In this document: positions 45,039 through 55,859 of the stretch, piece by piece
Position numbering within the stretch: the first letter of the stretch is position 1
Layout of the letters: each line of letters starts with the position of its first letter
Assembly (NCBI RefSeq): GCF_007990545.2
Contig: NZ_AP019829.2
Coordinates: 1,178,001-1,242,000 of the forward strand
DNA from: Leptotrichia wadei
GTDB taxonomy: Bacteria > Fusobacteriota > Fusobacteriia > Fusobacteriales > Leptotrichiaceae
DNA: 64,000 nucleotides
Direction: 5' to 3'
The notes under the pieces: model-generated
What the model saw: the letters and a program-made list of their open reading frames with translations, nothing else
The model's database searches: none
Told to the model about the DNA's origin: nothing
Made by a program: the position numbers and the translations under genes

Positions 45039-46094
45039 CTATTCCTTAGCCAGTGGATGCGTACTCATATAAATATCACGCAAAAAAGTTTTGCTCACGT
45101 GTGTATAAACTTGCGTCGCAGCAATACTGCTATGCCCTAAAAGTTCCTGTAAATATCGAATATCCACACCATTATTCAAAAGTTCCATTGCAAACGAATG
45201 TCTAAATACATGTGGTGTTATTTCCTTTTGTATTCCAGCTTCATGTGCATGTGCCGAAATCAGCCTTCTAAGTGAACGTGTTGTTAATTTTTTACCCTTA
45301 CTATTTACAATAAGCACTTCCCTAGTATAATTAGCATACTGCCTCTTTTTTTCTTCAATATACTTTATAAGCCACTTTTTAGCATTTTCACTAAAAAAAG
45401 TAATCCGTTCCTTGTCTCCCTTCCCAACAACCCGAATTTCCCGCTCTTCAATATCAATCATAAATTCACTTAAATTGATAAGTTCAATTGAACGAAGACC
45501 GCTGGAATAGAGCAGTTCAATAATCAATCTGTCACGAATCCCAGTAATTTTCTCTGTATTTATAACATGCCTTAAATTATTCAAATCATCTCGATTAATC
45601 ACATTTGGCAATTCTTTTTCAAATTTTGGAACATTTATATAAGAAGCCTTATTTGTTTCAATTACTTTTATTTCCTGAAGATATTTAAAAAATGTCCTAA
45701 GTGCTGAAATTTTCCTATTTATGCTTCTTTTAGAAATTGGCTTTAATTTTGCCTTTTTATCAGAATTTTCCATATTTTCAATACTTTTTACATTTTTATC
45801 ATTTTTTTCAACTTCTTCAAGCCTTTTAGGAGAATTTAAATAGGCAATAAATGATCTAAAAGTCATCATTTCAATTTCCTCAAAATTATGAATCTCTTCA
45901 TATTCTTCAAGATATTCCATAAATTGCAGTAAATCTCGCCGATAACCTCTAATTGTGTTAAAACTCTTACCAAGAATAACTTCCTCATAATATAAAAACT
46001 TATCCACATACATTACAAGATTTTCATTTTTTATATTTTCTTGTACATTTTCATTATTTTTTTTTGTTAATTCATCATTTATATCATTTTCCAT
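45039..46094 (-). CDS. tyrosine recombinase, XerC/XerD-like
   Basis: A 351-residue site-specific recombinase. The N-terminal SAM-like domain binds DNA; an extra charged insert (about residues 95-115) separates it from the rest. The catalytic domain has all key residues: Arg in YSSGLRSIELINLS, Lys in GKGDKER, HVFRHSF, LGHSSIAATQ and the nucleophile Tyr in VYTHVS. Its place among rph, glyA and yqeH and its standard length suggest the chromosome-dimer-resolving Xer rather than a phage integrase. I cannot separate XerC from XerD. GGAG lies before the ATG. Confidence 0.93.
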   Translation of the reverse strand: MENDINDELTKKNNENVQENIKNENLVMYVDKFLYYEEVILGKSFNTIRGYRRDLLQFMEYLEEYEEIHNFEEIEMMTFRSFIAYLNSPKRLEEVEKNDKNVKSIENMENSDKKAKLKPISKRSINRKISALRTFFKYLQEIKVIETNKASYINVPKFEKELPNVINRDDLNNLRHVINTEKITGIRDRLIIELLYSSGLRSIELINLSEFMIDIEEREIRVVGKGDKERITFFSENAKKWLIKYIEEKKRQYANYTREVLIVNSKGKKLTTRSLRRLISAHAHEAGIQKEITPHVFRHSFAMELLNNGVDIRYLQELLGHSSIAATQVYTHVSKTFLRDIYMSTHPLAKE

Positions 46095-46140
46095 TTAAAT
46101 TTCTCCAATTTTTAAATTTCTCAAAGTTTTTAATTTTTCT

Positions 46141-46164
46141 AGTTATTTACAAGAATCTATAAAC
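46141..46164 (-). promoter_or_regulatory. recurrent upstream motif (copy 5), across the rph stop
   Basis: Minus strand reads GTTTATAGATTCTTGTAAAT, which includes the rph stop codon TAG and ends 47 bases before the Xer start. If it is a promoter, the recombinase has its own start site inside the rph end. Confidence 0.35.
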
Positions 46165-46852
46165 TAAATAATTTATCAAAAGCATTTTTTGAAAGTTCAA
46201 TAAATTTTAAAAGTTCAGCTTGTGTAAACGTTGCCTCTTCTCCTGTTCCTTGTAACTCAATAAATTCACCCTTGTCATTCATTACAATGTTCATATCCAC
46301 GTCAGCCTTTGAATCCTCTTCATATTCCAAATCAAGAAGCAGCTCGTTATGCACTTTCCCAACACTTATTGCTGCAACTTTTGATTTTATTGGAATTTCC
46401 TTTAATTTTCCTTGATCAATCAATTTTTCAACTGCCAGTTCCAAAGCAAGATAAGCTCCTGTTATCGAAGCTGTTCTTGTCCCGCCATCAGCCTGAATCA
46501 CATCACAGTCAATCATTACCGTTCTTTCTCCCAGTTTTTCCAAATCTATTGCCGCTCTTAATGCTCTTCCGATTAAACGCTGAATTTCCATAGTTCTTCC
46601 GCTAAGCTTTCCCTTTGCTGACTCCCTTTGGACACGTGTATGCGTAGCTCTGGGAAGCATGCTGTATTCAGCAGTTATCCAACCTGAATTTGTTCCCTTT
46701 AGCCATCTCGGAATTTTTTCCTCGATTGTAGCATTACAAATAACTTTTGTATTTCCAAATTCAATTAAAACTGAACCTTCTGGATGAATAATATAATTTT
46801 TAGTAACTTTTACTTCTCGCATTTCATCATTTTTTCTATTATTATTTCTCAC
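46157..46852 (-). CDS. rph: ribonuclease PH
   Basis: Phosphate-dependent 3'-5' exoribonuclease that trims tRNA 3' ends. The 231-residue product shows [23 protein letters not shown]-type contact region [61 protein letters not shown], and the C-terminal [18 protein letters not shown]. The active-site Arg and Asp residues are in place. The start is GTG with AGGAGAAAAT before it. The glyA stop lies 19 bases upstream. Confidence 0.96.
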   Translation of the reverse strand: MRNNNRKNDEMREVKVTKNYIIHPEGSVLIEFGNTKVICNATIEEKIPRWLKGTNSGWITAEYSMLPRATHTRVQRESAKGKLSGRTMEIQRLIGRALRAAIDLEKLGERTVMIDCDVIQADGGTRTASITGAYLALELAVEKLIDQGKLKEIPIKSKVAAISVGKVHNELLLDLEYEEDSKADVDMNIVMNDKGEFIELQGTGEEATFTQAELLKFIELSKNAFDKLFSL

Positions 46853-46871
46853 ATTTTCTCCTAAATTCCAA

Positions 46872-48116
46872 TTATTTTCCTTTATAAAGCGGAAATTTTT
46901 CAGTTAGCTTAAAAACTTGCTCTTTTACTTGGGCAATTTTTTCGCTGTCATCTATATTTCCCAAAACTGTTAATATAAATTGTGCCACCTGTCTTGTTTC
47001 TTCTTCCTTAAATCCACGAGTTGTAATCGCAGGCGTTCCCAATCTTATTCCACTTGTAATAAATGGTTTTTCAGGATCATTTGGAATAGCATTTTTATTA
47101 CAAGTTATACCAGCCTCTTCTAATTTTGCTTCAGCCAATTTTCCTGTAACTCCCATTGGACGTAAATCTACAAGCATTAAATGATTATCAGTTCCTCCAC
47201 TCACAATTCTAAGTCCACCTTTTGTAAGTTCTTCAGATAAAACTTTTGCATTTTTTACAACTTGTTCTTGATATTCTTTATATTCTGGACTAAGTGCCTC
47301 TTTAAATGCTACAGCCTTTGCCGCAATTATGTGAACTAACGGCCCTCCTTGAATTCCAGGGAATATTGTTTTATCAATTTTTTTAGCAATTTCTTCATTA
47401 TTTGTCAGAATTACTCCTCCACGAGGTCCTCTCAATGTTTTATGAGTTGTAGAAGTTACAACATCTGCATATTCTAATGGATTTGAATGAAGTCCAGCTG
47501 CAACAAGTCCAGCAATATGAGCCATATCCACCATTAAATATGCCCCAACTTCATCAGCAATTTCTCTAAATTTCTTAAAGTCAATTATTCTTGAATAAGC
47601 GCTCGCTCCAGCAACTATCATTTTAGGTTTTTCCCTCAATGCAATTTCTCTTACCGCTTCATAATCAATCAATTCTGTTTCAGGATGTAATCCATATTCC
47701 AGTCCAATATAATTTTTTCCAGAAAAATTAATTTTATAGCCATGAGTCAAATGCCCGCCAGCACTAAGACTCATTCCTAAAATCTTATCCCCGGCTTCAA
47801 GCAATCCAACATAAACTCCCATATTTGCTTGAGAACCAGAATGTGGCTGAACATTAGCATATTTTGCCCCAAATATTTTTTTCAATCTTTCAATTGCAAG
47901 ACTTTCCACTACATCAGCATTTACACATCCACCATAATATCTTTTTCCAGGATAACCTTCTGCATATTTATTAGTAAATACAGACCCAGCCGCTTCCATC
48001 ACAGCCTTTGAAACAAAATTTTCAGATGCAATTAACTCAATTCCCTCTTCTTGTCTATTCTCCTCTTCCACAATCGCATTATATACTTCCAAATCAAAAT
48101 CTTTTATATAGCTCAT
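46872..48116 (-). CDS. glyA: serine hydroxymethyltransferase
   Basis: PLP enzyme that interconverts serine and glycine with tetrahydrofolate. The 414-residue protein has [55 protein letters not shown], and the PLP lysine in [16 protein letters not shown]. Length is typical. AGGAGG precedes the ATG, and a copy of the recurrent upstream motif lies 29 bases before it. The window also carries a glycine-riboswitch-controlled symporter near its end, so glycine supply is represented twice. Confidence 0.97.
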   Translation of the reverse strand: MSYIKDFDLEVYNAIVEEENRQEEGIELIASENFVSKAVMEAAGSVFTNKYAEGYPGKRYYGGCVNADVVESLAIERLKKIFGAKYANVQPHSGSQANMGVYVGLLEAGDKILGMSLSAGGHLTHGYKINFSGKNYIGLEYGLHPETELIDYEAVREIALREKPKMIVAGASAYSRIIDFKKFREIADEVGAYLMVDMAHIAGLVAAGLHSNPLEYADVVTSTTHKTLRGPRGGVILTNNEEIAKKIDKTIFPGIQGGPLVHIIAAKAVAFKEALSPEYKEYQEQVVKNAKVLSEELTKGGLRIVSGGTDNHLMLVDLRPMGVTGKLAEAKLEEAGITCNKNAIPNDPEKPFITSGIRLGTPAITTRGFKEEETRQVAQFILTVLGNIDDSEKIAQVKEQVFKLTEKFPLYKGK

Positions 48117-48144
48117 TCTAATTTCCTCCTGATTTTTTATTTTT

Positions 48145-48168
48145 ATTATTTATAAAAGTCCATAGATT
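48145..48168 (-). promoter_or_regulatory. recurrent upstream motif (copy 6)
   Basis: Minus strand reads AATCTATGGACTTTTATAAA followed by TAAT, 29 bases before the glyA start. Confidence 0.3.
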
Positions 48169-48244
48169 CTAATAAATATATTATCTTTAAATTTCATTTA
48201 TTAAATTAATAGTTTTTTTATTGTGCTTAAACTAAGCAAAATTC

Positions 48245-49225
48245 CTATTTTACAACTTGTATTTTTCTATAATTATAATAAAGTGCCTTTACAAAATCAT
48301 ATTCAAATGGAGAATTTAAATCCCCGTATCTTAGATTAAACATAGAACGTGCATTTAATCCCGTCACAACTGGTCTTGTAAATCCATAAACATTTTTATC
48401 AAATACTCCTGTATCAAAGAACAGCTTTTCTTCTGCAACTCCTCTTGCTGCACCCCCTATTGCTGTATCTGCTGCAGTTCCAACTGCATCTCTAACAGTA
48501 CTTGGTCCTAATGCTGGCAAAATTAAAAAAGAACCTGTTTTTATTCCATAATATCCCAAAGTATCCCCCATTGTTTCAGGATCACTTTTTAATCCAATAT
48601 TTTTAGCAACGTCAGTTACTCCCAATAATCCAGCAGTTGAATTTACTACAAATCTTCCAAGTGCATTTGCAGCTTTTCCAGGTTTTAATTGTAAAACTGA
48701 ATTTACAAATGTCGGTATCTCTTTAAAATTATTATAAAAATTTGAAATTCCCTTTCTTACCGGTTTTGGAATAACTGCTGAATAAACACGGGAAACGGGA
48801 TAAAGTACCTTTCTATCAAGTTGTGTATTAAAAGCGTACATTCTTCTATTAAATGGCTCTAGCGAATCATCAATTCCAGTCAACTGAAATACTTGACTTG
48901 ACACAATATAATCTTCGTCCAGTTCTTCTAGGTTTTCTGCCAATACTCCATAACCATCTTGTTCAAGTGCAATATATTTATTTTTATCAGGCTTATTTTT
49001 CTTTGTTTTTATATTTGTCTGTGCAACTAAATCAATACTTTTATCTGGTTTTTGTGCTGTCTTTCCATCCACAAATTCAACAAAAAGATCATCATTTGCC
49101 TCCTTATTACTTTCTTCTAAAAACATTATAGTATCTTCATTTTTTATATCCATCAATTCAGCTTTTCCAATTACTGTAACGGCAAACATAGCTCCAAGCA
49201 TTAATAATTTATTTTTCCCTGCCAT
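48245..49225 (-). CDS. MlaA/VacJ-family outer-membrane lipid asymmetry protein
   Basis: A 326-residue exported protein. After a signal peptide (KNKLLMLGAMFAVTVIGKAE) and a long acidic linker (about residues 28-100) comes the MlaA domain: DSLEPFNRRMYAFNTQLD, PVSRVYSAVIPKPVRKGISN, RFVVNSTAGLLGVTDVA, GDTLGYYGIKTGSFLILP. MlaA removes mislocalised phospholipid from the outer leaflet. Classical MlaA is a lipoprotein, but no lipobox Cys follows this signal peptide, so it may be free or membrane-inserted. Its gene starts three bases after a predicted alpha/beta hydrolase. Confidence 0.92.
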   Translation of the reverse strand: MAGKNKLLMLGAMFAVTVIGKAELMDIKNEDTIMFLEESNKEANDDLFVEFVDGKTAQKPDKSIDLVAQTNIKTKKNKPDKNKYIALEQDGYGVLAENLEELDEDYIVSSQVFQLTGIDDSLEPFNRRMYAFNTQLDRKVLYPVSRVYSAVIPKPVRKGISNFYNNFKEIPTFVNSVLQLKPGKAANALGRFVVNSTAGLLGVTDVAKNIGLKSDPETMGDTLGYYGIKTGSFLILPALGPSTVRDAVGTAADTAIGGAARGVAEEKLFFDTGVFDKNVYGFTRPVVTGLNARSMFNLRYGDLNSPFEYDFVKALYYNYRKIQVVK

Positions 49226-49228
49226 AAT

Positions 49229-50530
49229 CTATTTTTCCTCCAATTTATCTACCATTAAATTTGCCACATCCTTATGCCAAAGAACTCCTGTATGACCTCC
49301 AAATGGTATTAACACTCTATTTGAAAATGTATTTTTTATATAATCCAAATCTTTCTCTTTAAGTAAAATATCATTTGTTGAAGTAATAAATATAATATTT
49401 TTATTATTTCTATTAATAAAATCCTGACTGCTTCTCAAATCAAAGTCACTTATGAATTTATTAAAGTCAAGATTAGGATATTTATATTTTTTCAAATATG
49501 GATATAAAATTTCCTTTGCATATTCATCAAATGAAACTGATAGTCCTTCTCTAAATTCATTAGACACAGAATCAAATCTCTTGTATGACTTTTTATTTGA
49601 AAGCCTTCCAACAGCATTATTCCCACTAAATACTTCCCCTGCAAAAGTCATATTTGCCGAATAAAACCTAAATAATAACCCTGTAAGCATTTCAAAATCC
49701 TTTTCTCCAAGTCCTAATTTTCCTAACGAAGTTGTTAAATTTGAAAACTCAATATCTTTTATTTGTATCGATTTATCATACATAAGCTTACTAAATATTG
49801 TATCTAAATATTTTTCCAAACTTCTCGCATCATAAACTCCATTTTTTACCAAATATCCATCTAATTTATTCGTTGCCGTCAAAATGCTGATTGGTGAATT
49901 TAATAAAAGAGATTTCTCAATTCCAATTTTTCTGTTATTTTTTTCATCCATCTCATGAATCAACAATGACTGAAATCCACCTAAACTGTAACCTCCAATA
50001 TAAGTCTTATCAATTTTCATTCCATTACTTTTTTCTTTTAAAATAGCTTTTTGTATCAAATCATACATTTGTACAGTTTCATCTTTTATATACCCTGCAT
50101 AAATATTTTTACTTTGACTTACAATGTAAGGCATTGTCGTAGGTGAACTAAATGCAATTACATTATATCCTTTATCGTAAAATACATTCGCTAAATAAAG
50201 CGACATTCCGCTGTTATAAACTGAACCTGTTCCTGAAATTAAAATCATTAGAGGAGCTTTTTTGTCTTTTTGAGTCCACACGCCATATTCATAATCTTTC
50301 CATTGTCTTAATATTTCAGGAATCTTTTTTGTCGTCGTAAATCTTCTAACTTTTGGTCCCTTTGGATTTTTAAATTTATACTGCTGCTCTACAGGCGTTC
50401 CAAGAACAGTTGCCATTATGGCACTTTCCTTATATGGATAATCACTTGCAATCTGTGTCACATCCGTTTCAGCAAGTCCAATAACTGAAAATGTAAATAT
50501 TATTATCAAACCCAATATTTTTTTTAACAT
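49229..50530 (-). CDS. exported alpha/beta hydrolase linked to mlaA
   Basis: A 433-residue protein with a signal peptide (MLKKILGLIIIFTFSVIGLA) and an alpha/beta-hydrolase core. The nucleophile elbow GGYSLGG (about residue 180), an Asp in FITSTNDILL and a His in FGGHTGVLWH form a complete triad. LISGTGS near residue 97 may supply the oxyanion hole. The substrate is unknown; position three bases ahead of mlaA suggests action on envelope lipid. A shared message with mlaA is very likely. Confidence 0.85.
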   Translation of the reverse strand: MLKKILGLIIIFTFSVIGLAETDVTQIASDYPYKESAIMATVLGTPVEQQYKFKNPKGPKVRRFTTTKKIPEILRQWKDYEYGVWTQKDKKAPLMILISGTGSVYNSGMSLYLANVFYDKGYNVIAFSSPTTMPYIVSQSKNIYAGYIKDETVQMYDLIQKAILKEKSNGMKIDKTYIGGYSLGGFQSLLIHEMDEKNNRKIGIEKSLLLNSPISILTATNKLDGYLVKNGVYDARSLEKYLDTIFSKLMYDKSIQIKDIEFSNLTTSLGKLGLGEKDFEMLTGLLFRFYSANMTFAGEVFSGNNAVGRLSNKKSYKRFDSVSNEFREGLSVSFDEYAKEILYPYLKKYKYPNLDFNKFISDFDLRSSQDFINRNNKNIIFITSTNDILLKEKDLDYIKNTFSNRVLIPFGGHTGVLWHKDVANLMVDKLEEK

Positions 50531-50655
50531 ATTCCCAATTATGCGAAAACTGTTTCACATTTCTCCTTTCCAATTTTAAAAAGTTATACTTTTTATTTAT
50601 TTATCTATATTTTATCAAAAATATCAAAAAAATTCCAGTAAAAAAATTTATTAAA

Positions 50656-53600
50656 TTACACATCCACCGAAACAATTTTAGTCTCCCCAATCTCTTTATT
50701 CATCGTAACTCCATAAAGCCGATGTGACCCCTTCATCGTCTCCTTATTATGAGTTATAAGAATAAATTGCGATTTATTAATAAACTGATGCAGCAATTCA
50801 ATAATTTTTTTAGTGTTTTTTTCATCAAGTGCCGCCTCAATTTCATCAAAAAATGTAAACGGACTTGGCCTAAACATAAAAATCGCCATTATAAACGAGA
50901 CTGCAAGCATTGATTTTTCCCCACCTGAAAGTAAAAGTAAAGTCTGTTCAGGTTTATTTTTATATTTTACACTTAATTCTAATCCAGTCGTAAGCACATT
51001 TTCAGGATCTGTCATTTTAATTATTCCTTTGGCACCATTTAAAATCGTTTCACACATATATTGAAAATTTTTATTTATTTGTTCATAAGCCATAAAAAAC
51101 TTGCTCGTAACTTCCTCTTCAATTTCTCTAATAAATCCAAGTAACGATTCTCTGCTCTCAAACAAATCCCTCTTCTGTGCCACAATATTCTGATACCGCT
51201 CATTTTCATGCTCATATTCTTCTATTGAAGCCATATTTACAGGTCCAATATTTATACGATTTCTCTCATTTAAAGATAATTTTCTTTTCGTTGCTGCAAG
51301 CTCTTCTTCACTAATAATCTCAAAATATTCTTCATCATTAAAAATTTCATCATTTTCAAGTTCCTTAAATTCAGAAGTTTTAAATTCCAATTCACTCTCA
51401 TTTCGTGTAATTTTTTCTATGATTTTTTCATATTCATTTTTACTTTTCAGAATATTCATTTCAATTTCTTTAATTTCCGCAATTAATTTCCTTTCACTTC
51501 CTTCAACTTCTTGAATTTTAGCTTCTGTTTCTTGAATTTCTTTTAAAATATTTACTTTGCTTTTTTCATTTGCCTTAATTTCAGACTTCATATTTGAAAT
51601 TTTATCTATTAGTTCACTTCCAAACAATTCCTTCTTTTTCTCAAATTCAATTAATTCAGCCTTTTCACTTAAAAGTTTTTTATAATCAATCTCAATTTCT
51701 CTAAAACGATTTTTATTATTATCTGTTTTGACTTTTAAAACTTCATATTCCTTATCCGCCACATTTAATTTTTGAACAAATTCATCAATATTCTCAAGTT
51801 TTTTCAATTCTTCATTCAAATTTTTCATTTTCAGATTATTCTCTTTAATACATTTTTCGATATTTTGAATTAATTTCAGATTTTCCTTTATTTTAGTTTC
51901 TTTCTCTAAAATAAATTTCCCACTTTCAGAAATTTCATAATTCAAAGTATTAATTTCCCGCTGTTTTCGACTAAATTTAACACTAAAATCATCATAATTA
52001 TTATTAAATGACTGATAATTATTTTTAAAGTTCTCAAATAATTTCTCTTTCTCTTCCTTTTCTTTTTCAACTTTTTCAGCTTCTAAAACAACTTCCGATA
52101 ACTTTTTCTTAAATTTATCCAAATTTTCCCTATTTGTCTCAATCTCAGCTTCCAGACGCTTCAATTCCTTTTTTCTTTCTAAAATCTCATCTTTTCCCTT
52201 AAACGAATGCCCACCAGTCATTCTCCCCCGAGAAGCAATAATATCTCCCTCAAGCGTAACAATTCTATCATTGAATCCCTTTTTTAAAAGCTCTGTTCCA
52301 ACTTCCAGATTTTCCACAACAACAGAATTTCCATAAACAAATTGAATAACTTTTTTTATGTTTTTATCTACAAATTTAGCATCAACTTTTACAATATTTC
52401 TTGCAAAATCAATAATTCCATTTTCTCCATTTGTATTTAAAATAATATTCTGAATTTCCTCTTTTGACATTTTATTTTGAAAATCACCTTGGTGTAAAGT
52501 TTTATCAATAATAGGTAAAGTTTCATTCATTTTTGAAACTCGAATATTTTCAATTGGCAGAAACGAAGCTCTTCCAAGTTTTTTTCTTTTCAAAATTTCA
52601 ATACATTTCTTCCCAATTTCACTATCTTTAACAACAATATCTCGAAACATTCCTCCAGACAAAGTCTGTACCGCTTCCTCAAATCCCGATGGAACATCAA
52701 TCAAATTAACAAATGCCCCAATTACTCCATCAATTTTTTCATTTAAAATATGCTTTACACTTTGATTAAATGTCTCATTTTTTTCAATTGCATTAGCAAT
52801 AGCCTTTTGCCTAACTTTATAATTTTCCAATTTATAACTGATTTCATTTTTTCCCCTATTAATTTTTGAATATTCTTTTCTCAATTCATCAGTCTTTTCA
52901 TTAAGCTTCTGAATTTTTTGTTCCCTTTCAAGTTTTTGCTTTTCCTTTTCTGATTTCTCCACTTCATAAGCCTTCTTTTCCTGACTTATCTTATCAAATT
53001 CAGCTTCCAAGTCCATCTTTTCGGCAATTTGTCTTTTATTCTCATTTTTAGCCCCAAAAACTCTTTTTTCCAAATCCTCATTTTCTCCAGCAACTTTTAT
53101 CTTATCCACTTCAAAATCAGAATTTTTTTGTATCCGTTCCTTCAATTCAAGTGCAATTTCATTTCTCTTCTTTTTTACATCCTTAACTTTAACTTCCAAT
53201 TCAGTCTTTTCTTGTTCCTTTTCAGTTAAATCCTTTGTTATAAGCTCAAGCTCATTTCTGGAATCATTTAAAATTTTCTCCTTTTCCTCAATATCCTTTT
53301 CTAAAATTCCTTTCCTTTTAGCCTTTTCATTAGCTTCGGTTTCTAAGTTAGAATTTTGATTCATGAGTTTTGAATACTTTTCCTTCAATATTTCCAGATT
53401 TTCAAAATTTTTATTTCTTCGATTTTTTTGGCTTTCCAGATTTTCTTGTAATTTTACCCTAATTTCATTAGTCTTTTCAAGTTCAGCCTGCTTTCCAGAA
53501 AAACTTTTTTCATTTTTTTCCAGTTCTTCCTTTACCTCCTGACTTTTCTCCTCATATTCATATTTCAACGAAGTTTTCTCATTAACATCATACTCTAGAA

Positions 53601-54285
53601 CCATAAATCTCTGAATATTAATCTTCTTGCTGTATTCTTTAAAAAGTTTTGCCTTTTCCTGCTCACCTTTTAAATAATCAACCCGTTGTTTCAAGTCCTT
53701 TTCCACATAATCAATTTTTTCAATTTCATTTTTCAAATCCTGTAGCTTTTTCTCAGACTCATCCTTTTCAATCTTAGCCCTCTTAACTCCAGCTGCCTCT
53801 TCAATAATTTCTTTCAATTCCTTTGGTGAAGAACCTATAATTCTCTCCACTCGCCCTTGCCCAATTATTGAATAAGCCTGTTTTCCAATCCCAGTATCCA
53901 TAAAAAGATTATGAATATCTTTAAGCCTGGATTTCCTGTTATTTATCAAATATTCATTTTCCCCTGTCTTGAAAATCCTTCGGGTAATCTTAACCTCTGA
54001 AAAATCCACATCCAAATATCTATCCTCGTTATCAATAATAAGACTGACTTCCGCCATAGACTTTGGCTTCTTGTTCTTCCCGCCAGAAAAAATAATATCT
54101 GAACTCTCCTTAGCTCGTATATTCCTATAACTTTGCTCTCCTAAAACCCACAAAATCGCATCCAGAATATTACTCTTCCCACTCCCGTTAGGCCCAACAA
54201 TCGAAGTAATCCCATCATCAAACTCCACAATAGTTTTATTTGCAAACGATTTAAATCCAGTTAGTTCCAATGCTTTTAAGTACAT
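50656..54285 (-). CDS. smc: chromosome segregation protein SMC
   Basis: Large ATPase that, with ScpA and ScpB, extrudes DNA loops to compact and segregate chromosomes. The 1209-residue product has Walker A GPNGSGKSN near residue 32, long Glu/Lys-rich coiled coils (about 165-500 and 670-1030), a hinge around residues 510-660 (GVIGAFVNLIDVPSGFEEAV ... GDIIASRGRMTGGHS), signature LLLSGGEKSMLA and Walker B FFDEIEAALDEKN. Length is slightly above the usual 1180-1190. The 289-bp gap upstream has no gene. Confidence 0.97.
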   Translation of the reverse strand: MYLKALELTGFKSFANKTIVEFDDGITSIVGPNGSGKSNILDAILWVLGEQSYRNIRAKESSDIIFSGGKNKKPKSMAEVSLIIDNEDRYLDVDFSEVKITRRIFKTGENEYLINNRKSRLKDIHNLFMDTGIGKQAYSIIGQGRVERIIGSSPKELKEIIEEAAGVKRAKIEKDESEKKLQDLKNEIEKIDYVEKDLKQRVDYLKGEQEKAKLFKEYSKKINIQRFMVLEYDVNEKTSLKYEYEEKSQEVKEELEKNEKSFSGKQAELEKTNEIRVKLQENLESQKNRRNKNFENLEILKEKYSKLMNQNSNLETEANEKAKRKGILEKDIEEKEKILNDSRNELELITKDLTEKEQEKTELEVKVKDVKKKRNEIALELKERIQKNSDFEVDKIKVAGENEDLEKRVFGAKNENKRQIAEKMDLEAEFDKISQEKKAYEVEKSEKEKQKLEREQKIQKLNEKTDELRKEYSKINRGKNEISYKLENYKVRQKAIANAIEKNETFNQSVKHILNEKIDGVIGAFVNLIDVPSGFEEAVQTLSGGMFRDIVVKDSEIGKKCIEILKRKKLGRASFLPIENIRVSKMNETLPIIDKTLHQGDFQNKMSKEEIQNIILNTNGENGIIDFARNIVKVDAKFVDKNIKKVIQFVYGNSVVVENLEVGTELLKKGFNDRIVTLEGDIIASRGRMTGGHSFKGKDEILERKKELKRLEAEIETNRENLDKFKKKLSEVVLEAEKVEKEKEEKEKLFENFKNNYQSFNNNYDDFSVKFSRKQREINTLNYEISESGKFILEKETKIKENLKLIQNIEKCIKENNLKMKNLNEELKKLENIDEFVQKLNVADKEYEVLKVKTDNNKNRFREIEIDYKKLLSEKAELIEFEKKKELFGSELIDKISNMKSEIKANEKSKVNILKEIQETEAKIQEVEGSERKLIAEIKEIEMNILKSKNEYEKIIEKITRNESELEFKTSEFKELENDEIFNDEEYFEIISEEELAATKRKLSLNERNRINIGPVNMASIEEYEHENERYQNIVAQKRDLFESRESLLGFIREIEEEVTSKFFMAYEQINKNFQYMCETILNGAKGIIKMTDPENVLTTGLELSVKYKNKPEQTLLLLSGGEKSMLAVSFIMAIFMFRPSPFTFFDEIEAALDEKNTKKIIELLHQFINKSQFILITHNKETMKGSHRLYGVTMNKEIGETKIVSVDV

Positions 54286-54574
54286 CTTTTCTCCTATTTC
54301 TCCATTTTTTTTAAATAAAATTCAATCATATTTCTACATTTAAAATCATATTTTTTCTTTTTTTGCTAATGCTATATAACATTTTCTTTATTAGCTTTGT
54401 TCGACAACTTAATATTTTTTATTTTTAATAAAAGGTTTTACTTATTTGTGAATAATATTTATTTCATTATATTTTGAAATTTATATTGCTATCGAAAAGA
54501 TTCTATTTACTTTACAATAAGAATACTTTTTAACTCCTTGATAAATAAAGAATCTACATGTTTACTACAAATTA

Positions 54575-55858
54575 TTATCTCCCTTTTCCAAAAATTACAA
54601 TCGTAACCGTCTTCAGTAATATCTTCATATCAAATAAAATATCGTGATTTTTTATATAATACAAGTCATACTGTAATTTTCTATAAGCATCTTCAATGCT
54701 TGCTCCATACGGATACATAACTTGAGCCCAGCCAGTAAGACCAGGCTTTACAGTATGTCTTAGATTGTAGTACATAATTTCTTTCTCAAGCTGTTTTATA
54801 AAGAATTCTCTTTCTGGACGTGGTCCCACAAAGCTCATTTCTCCACGTAGCACATTCCATAGTTGCGGCAATTCATCAACCCTTGTAAGACGCATAAATT
54901 TTCCAAATTTTGTAACACGATTGTCATTTTTAGTAGCCCATTTTGGTCCATCTTTTTCTGCATCAGTTGTCATTGAACGAAATTTGACTATTTTAAACGG
55001 CTTATTTCCTTCCCCAATTCTTTCCTGAATAAAAAATATCGGTCCTTTCGACTCCAGTTTTATTATTATCGCAGCAATAATCATAATTGGAATGACACAA
55101 ACTCCGATTAAAAGTGCAAAGATTATGTCAAGAATTCTTTTTGCCTTCAAGTTAAAGCTATTATAGTAAATTTCAAAACCTGTATTTTCCAAAAACCACT
55201 TTGGACTTAAATTTGAAACTGGTAATTTATTTTCATACATTTCATAAAATTCCAAATAATTATAATACTGCATTCCATTAAGTTTATACTGCAAAAGTTT
55301 ATCTACGAGTTTTGTATCATACAAAAGATTATTTGTAAAATCTACAATTATGTCAACTTTTTTATTTTCACAAAGATCTAACAATTTTTTTGTTAAAATA
55401 GTTATATCTTTTTTTTCCTTCAAAACATCTGATAATTTATATTGACTATCTTTTTTTATACTTTCCAGCAGGTCATTTGTATACCCATTTTCTCCAACAA
55501 ATACAACTTTTTTCTTTTCAGCCAGTCCAATCATTACGATATACCGATATATAATCTGGAACATTGTAATTAACCCAAATAAAATTATCGCCTCATTTAA
55601 AAGAAATATTTTAAAAAGTTTTATAACTATTACAAGGATAAAATTAATTATAATTATAATCGCAATATCCCGTAATTTATATCTTCCTGTCATATTATAA
55701 ACATTCGCCACATAATAAATTATCATCGAACAAACAATTACAATTACATTTGTAAATCCAAGTCCACGATTTATAAGCAGCAATCCTACCAAATACATCA
55801 CAACCGTCAATATCCCAAATAAATAGGAATAATTTTTTTTCATTCCACGTACAGCCAT
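54575..55858 (-). CDS. polyprenyl-phosphate sugar-1-phosphate transferase (WbaP/WcaJ-like)
   Basis: Initiating glycosyltransferase that moves a sugar-1-phosphate from a UDP-sugar to undecaprenyl phosphate for exopolysaccharide or O-glycan. The 427 residues comprise four N-terminal membrane helices, a CoA-binding-like middle domain ([14 protein letters not shown]), a re-entrant helix ([20 protein letters not shown]), and the catalytic domain with [37 protein letters not shown] and [11 protein letters not shown]. The sugar is not identifiable. A 29-codon ORF ends one base before its start, so the two are coupled. Confidence 0.94.
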   Translation of the reverse strand: MAVRGMKKNYSYLFGILTVVMYLVGLLLINRGLGFTNVIVIVCSMIIYYVANVYNMTGRYKLRDIAIIIIINFILVIVIKLFKIFLLNEAIILFGLITMFQIIYRYIVMIGLAEKKKVVFVGENGYTNDLLESIKKDSQYKLSDVLKEKKDITILTKKLLDLCENKKVDIIVDFTNNLLYDTKLVDKLLQYKLNGMQYYNYLEFYEMYENKLPVSNLSPKWFLENTGFEIYYNSFNLKAKRILDIIFALLIGVCVIPIMIIAAIIIKLESKGPIFFIQERIGEGNKPFKIVKFRSMTTDAEKDGPKWATKNDNRVTKFGKFMRLTRVDELPQLWNVLRGEMSFVGPRPEREFFIKQLEKEIMYYNLRHTVKPGLTGWAQVMYPYGASIEDAYRKLQYDLYYIKNHDILFDMKILLKTVTIVIFGKGR

Positions 55859-55859
55859 C

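Noticed and set aside
45039-46094. Phage or island integrase
   Set aside because: It lies among rph, glyA and yqeH with no att-like repeats, tRNA gene or phage genes nearby, and has the length and residues of Xer proteins.
48117-48244. THF, SAM or T-box leader before glyA
   Set aside because: The 128 bases are AT-rich, with none of the conserved cores of these RNAs; only the recurrent motif was seen.
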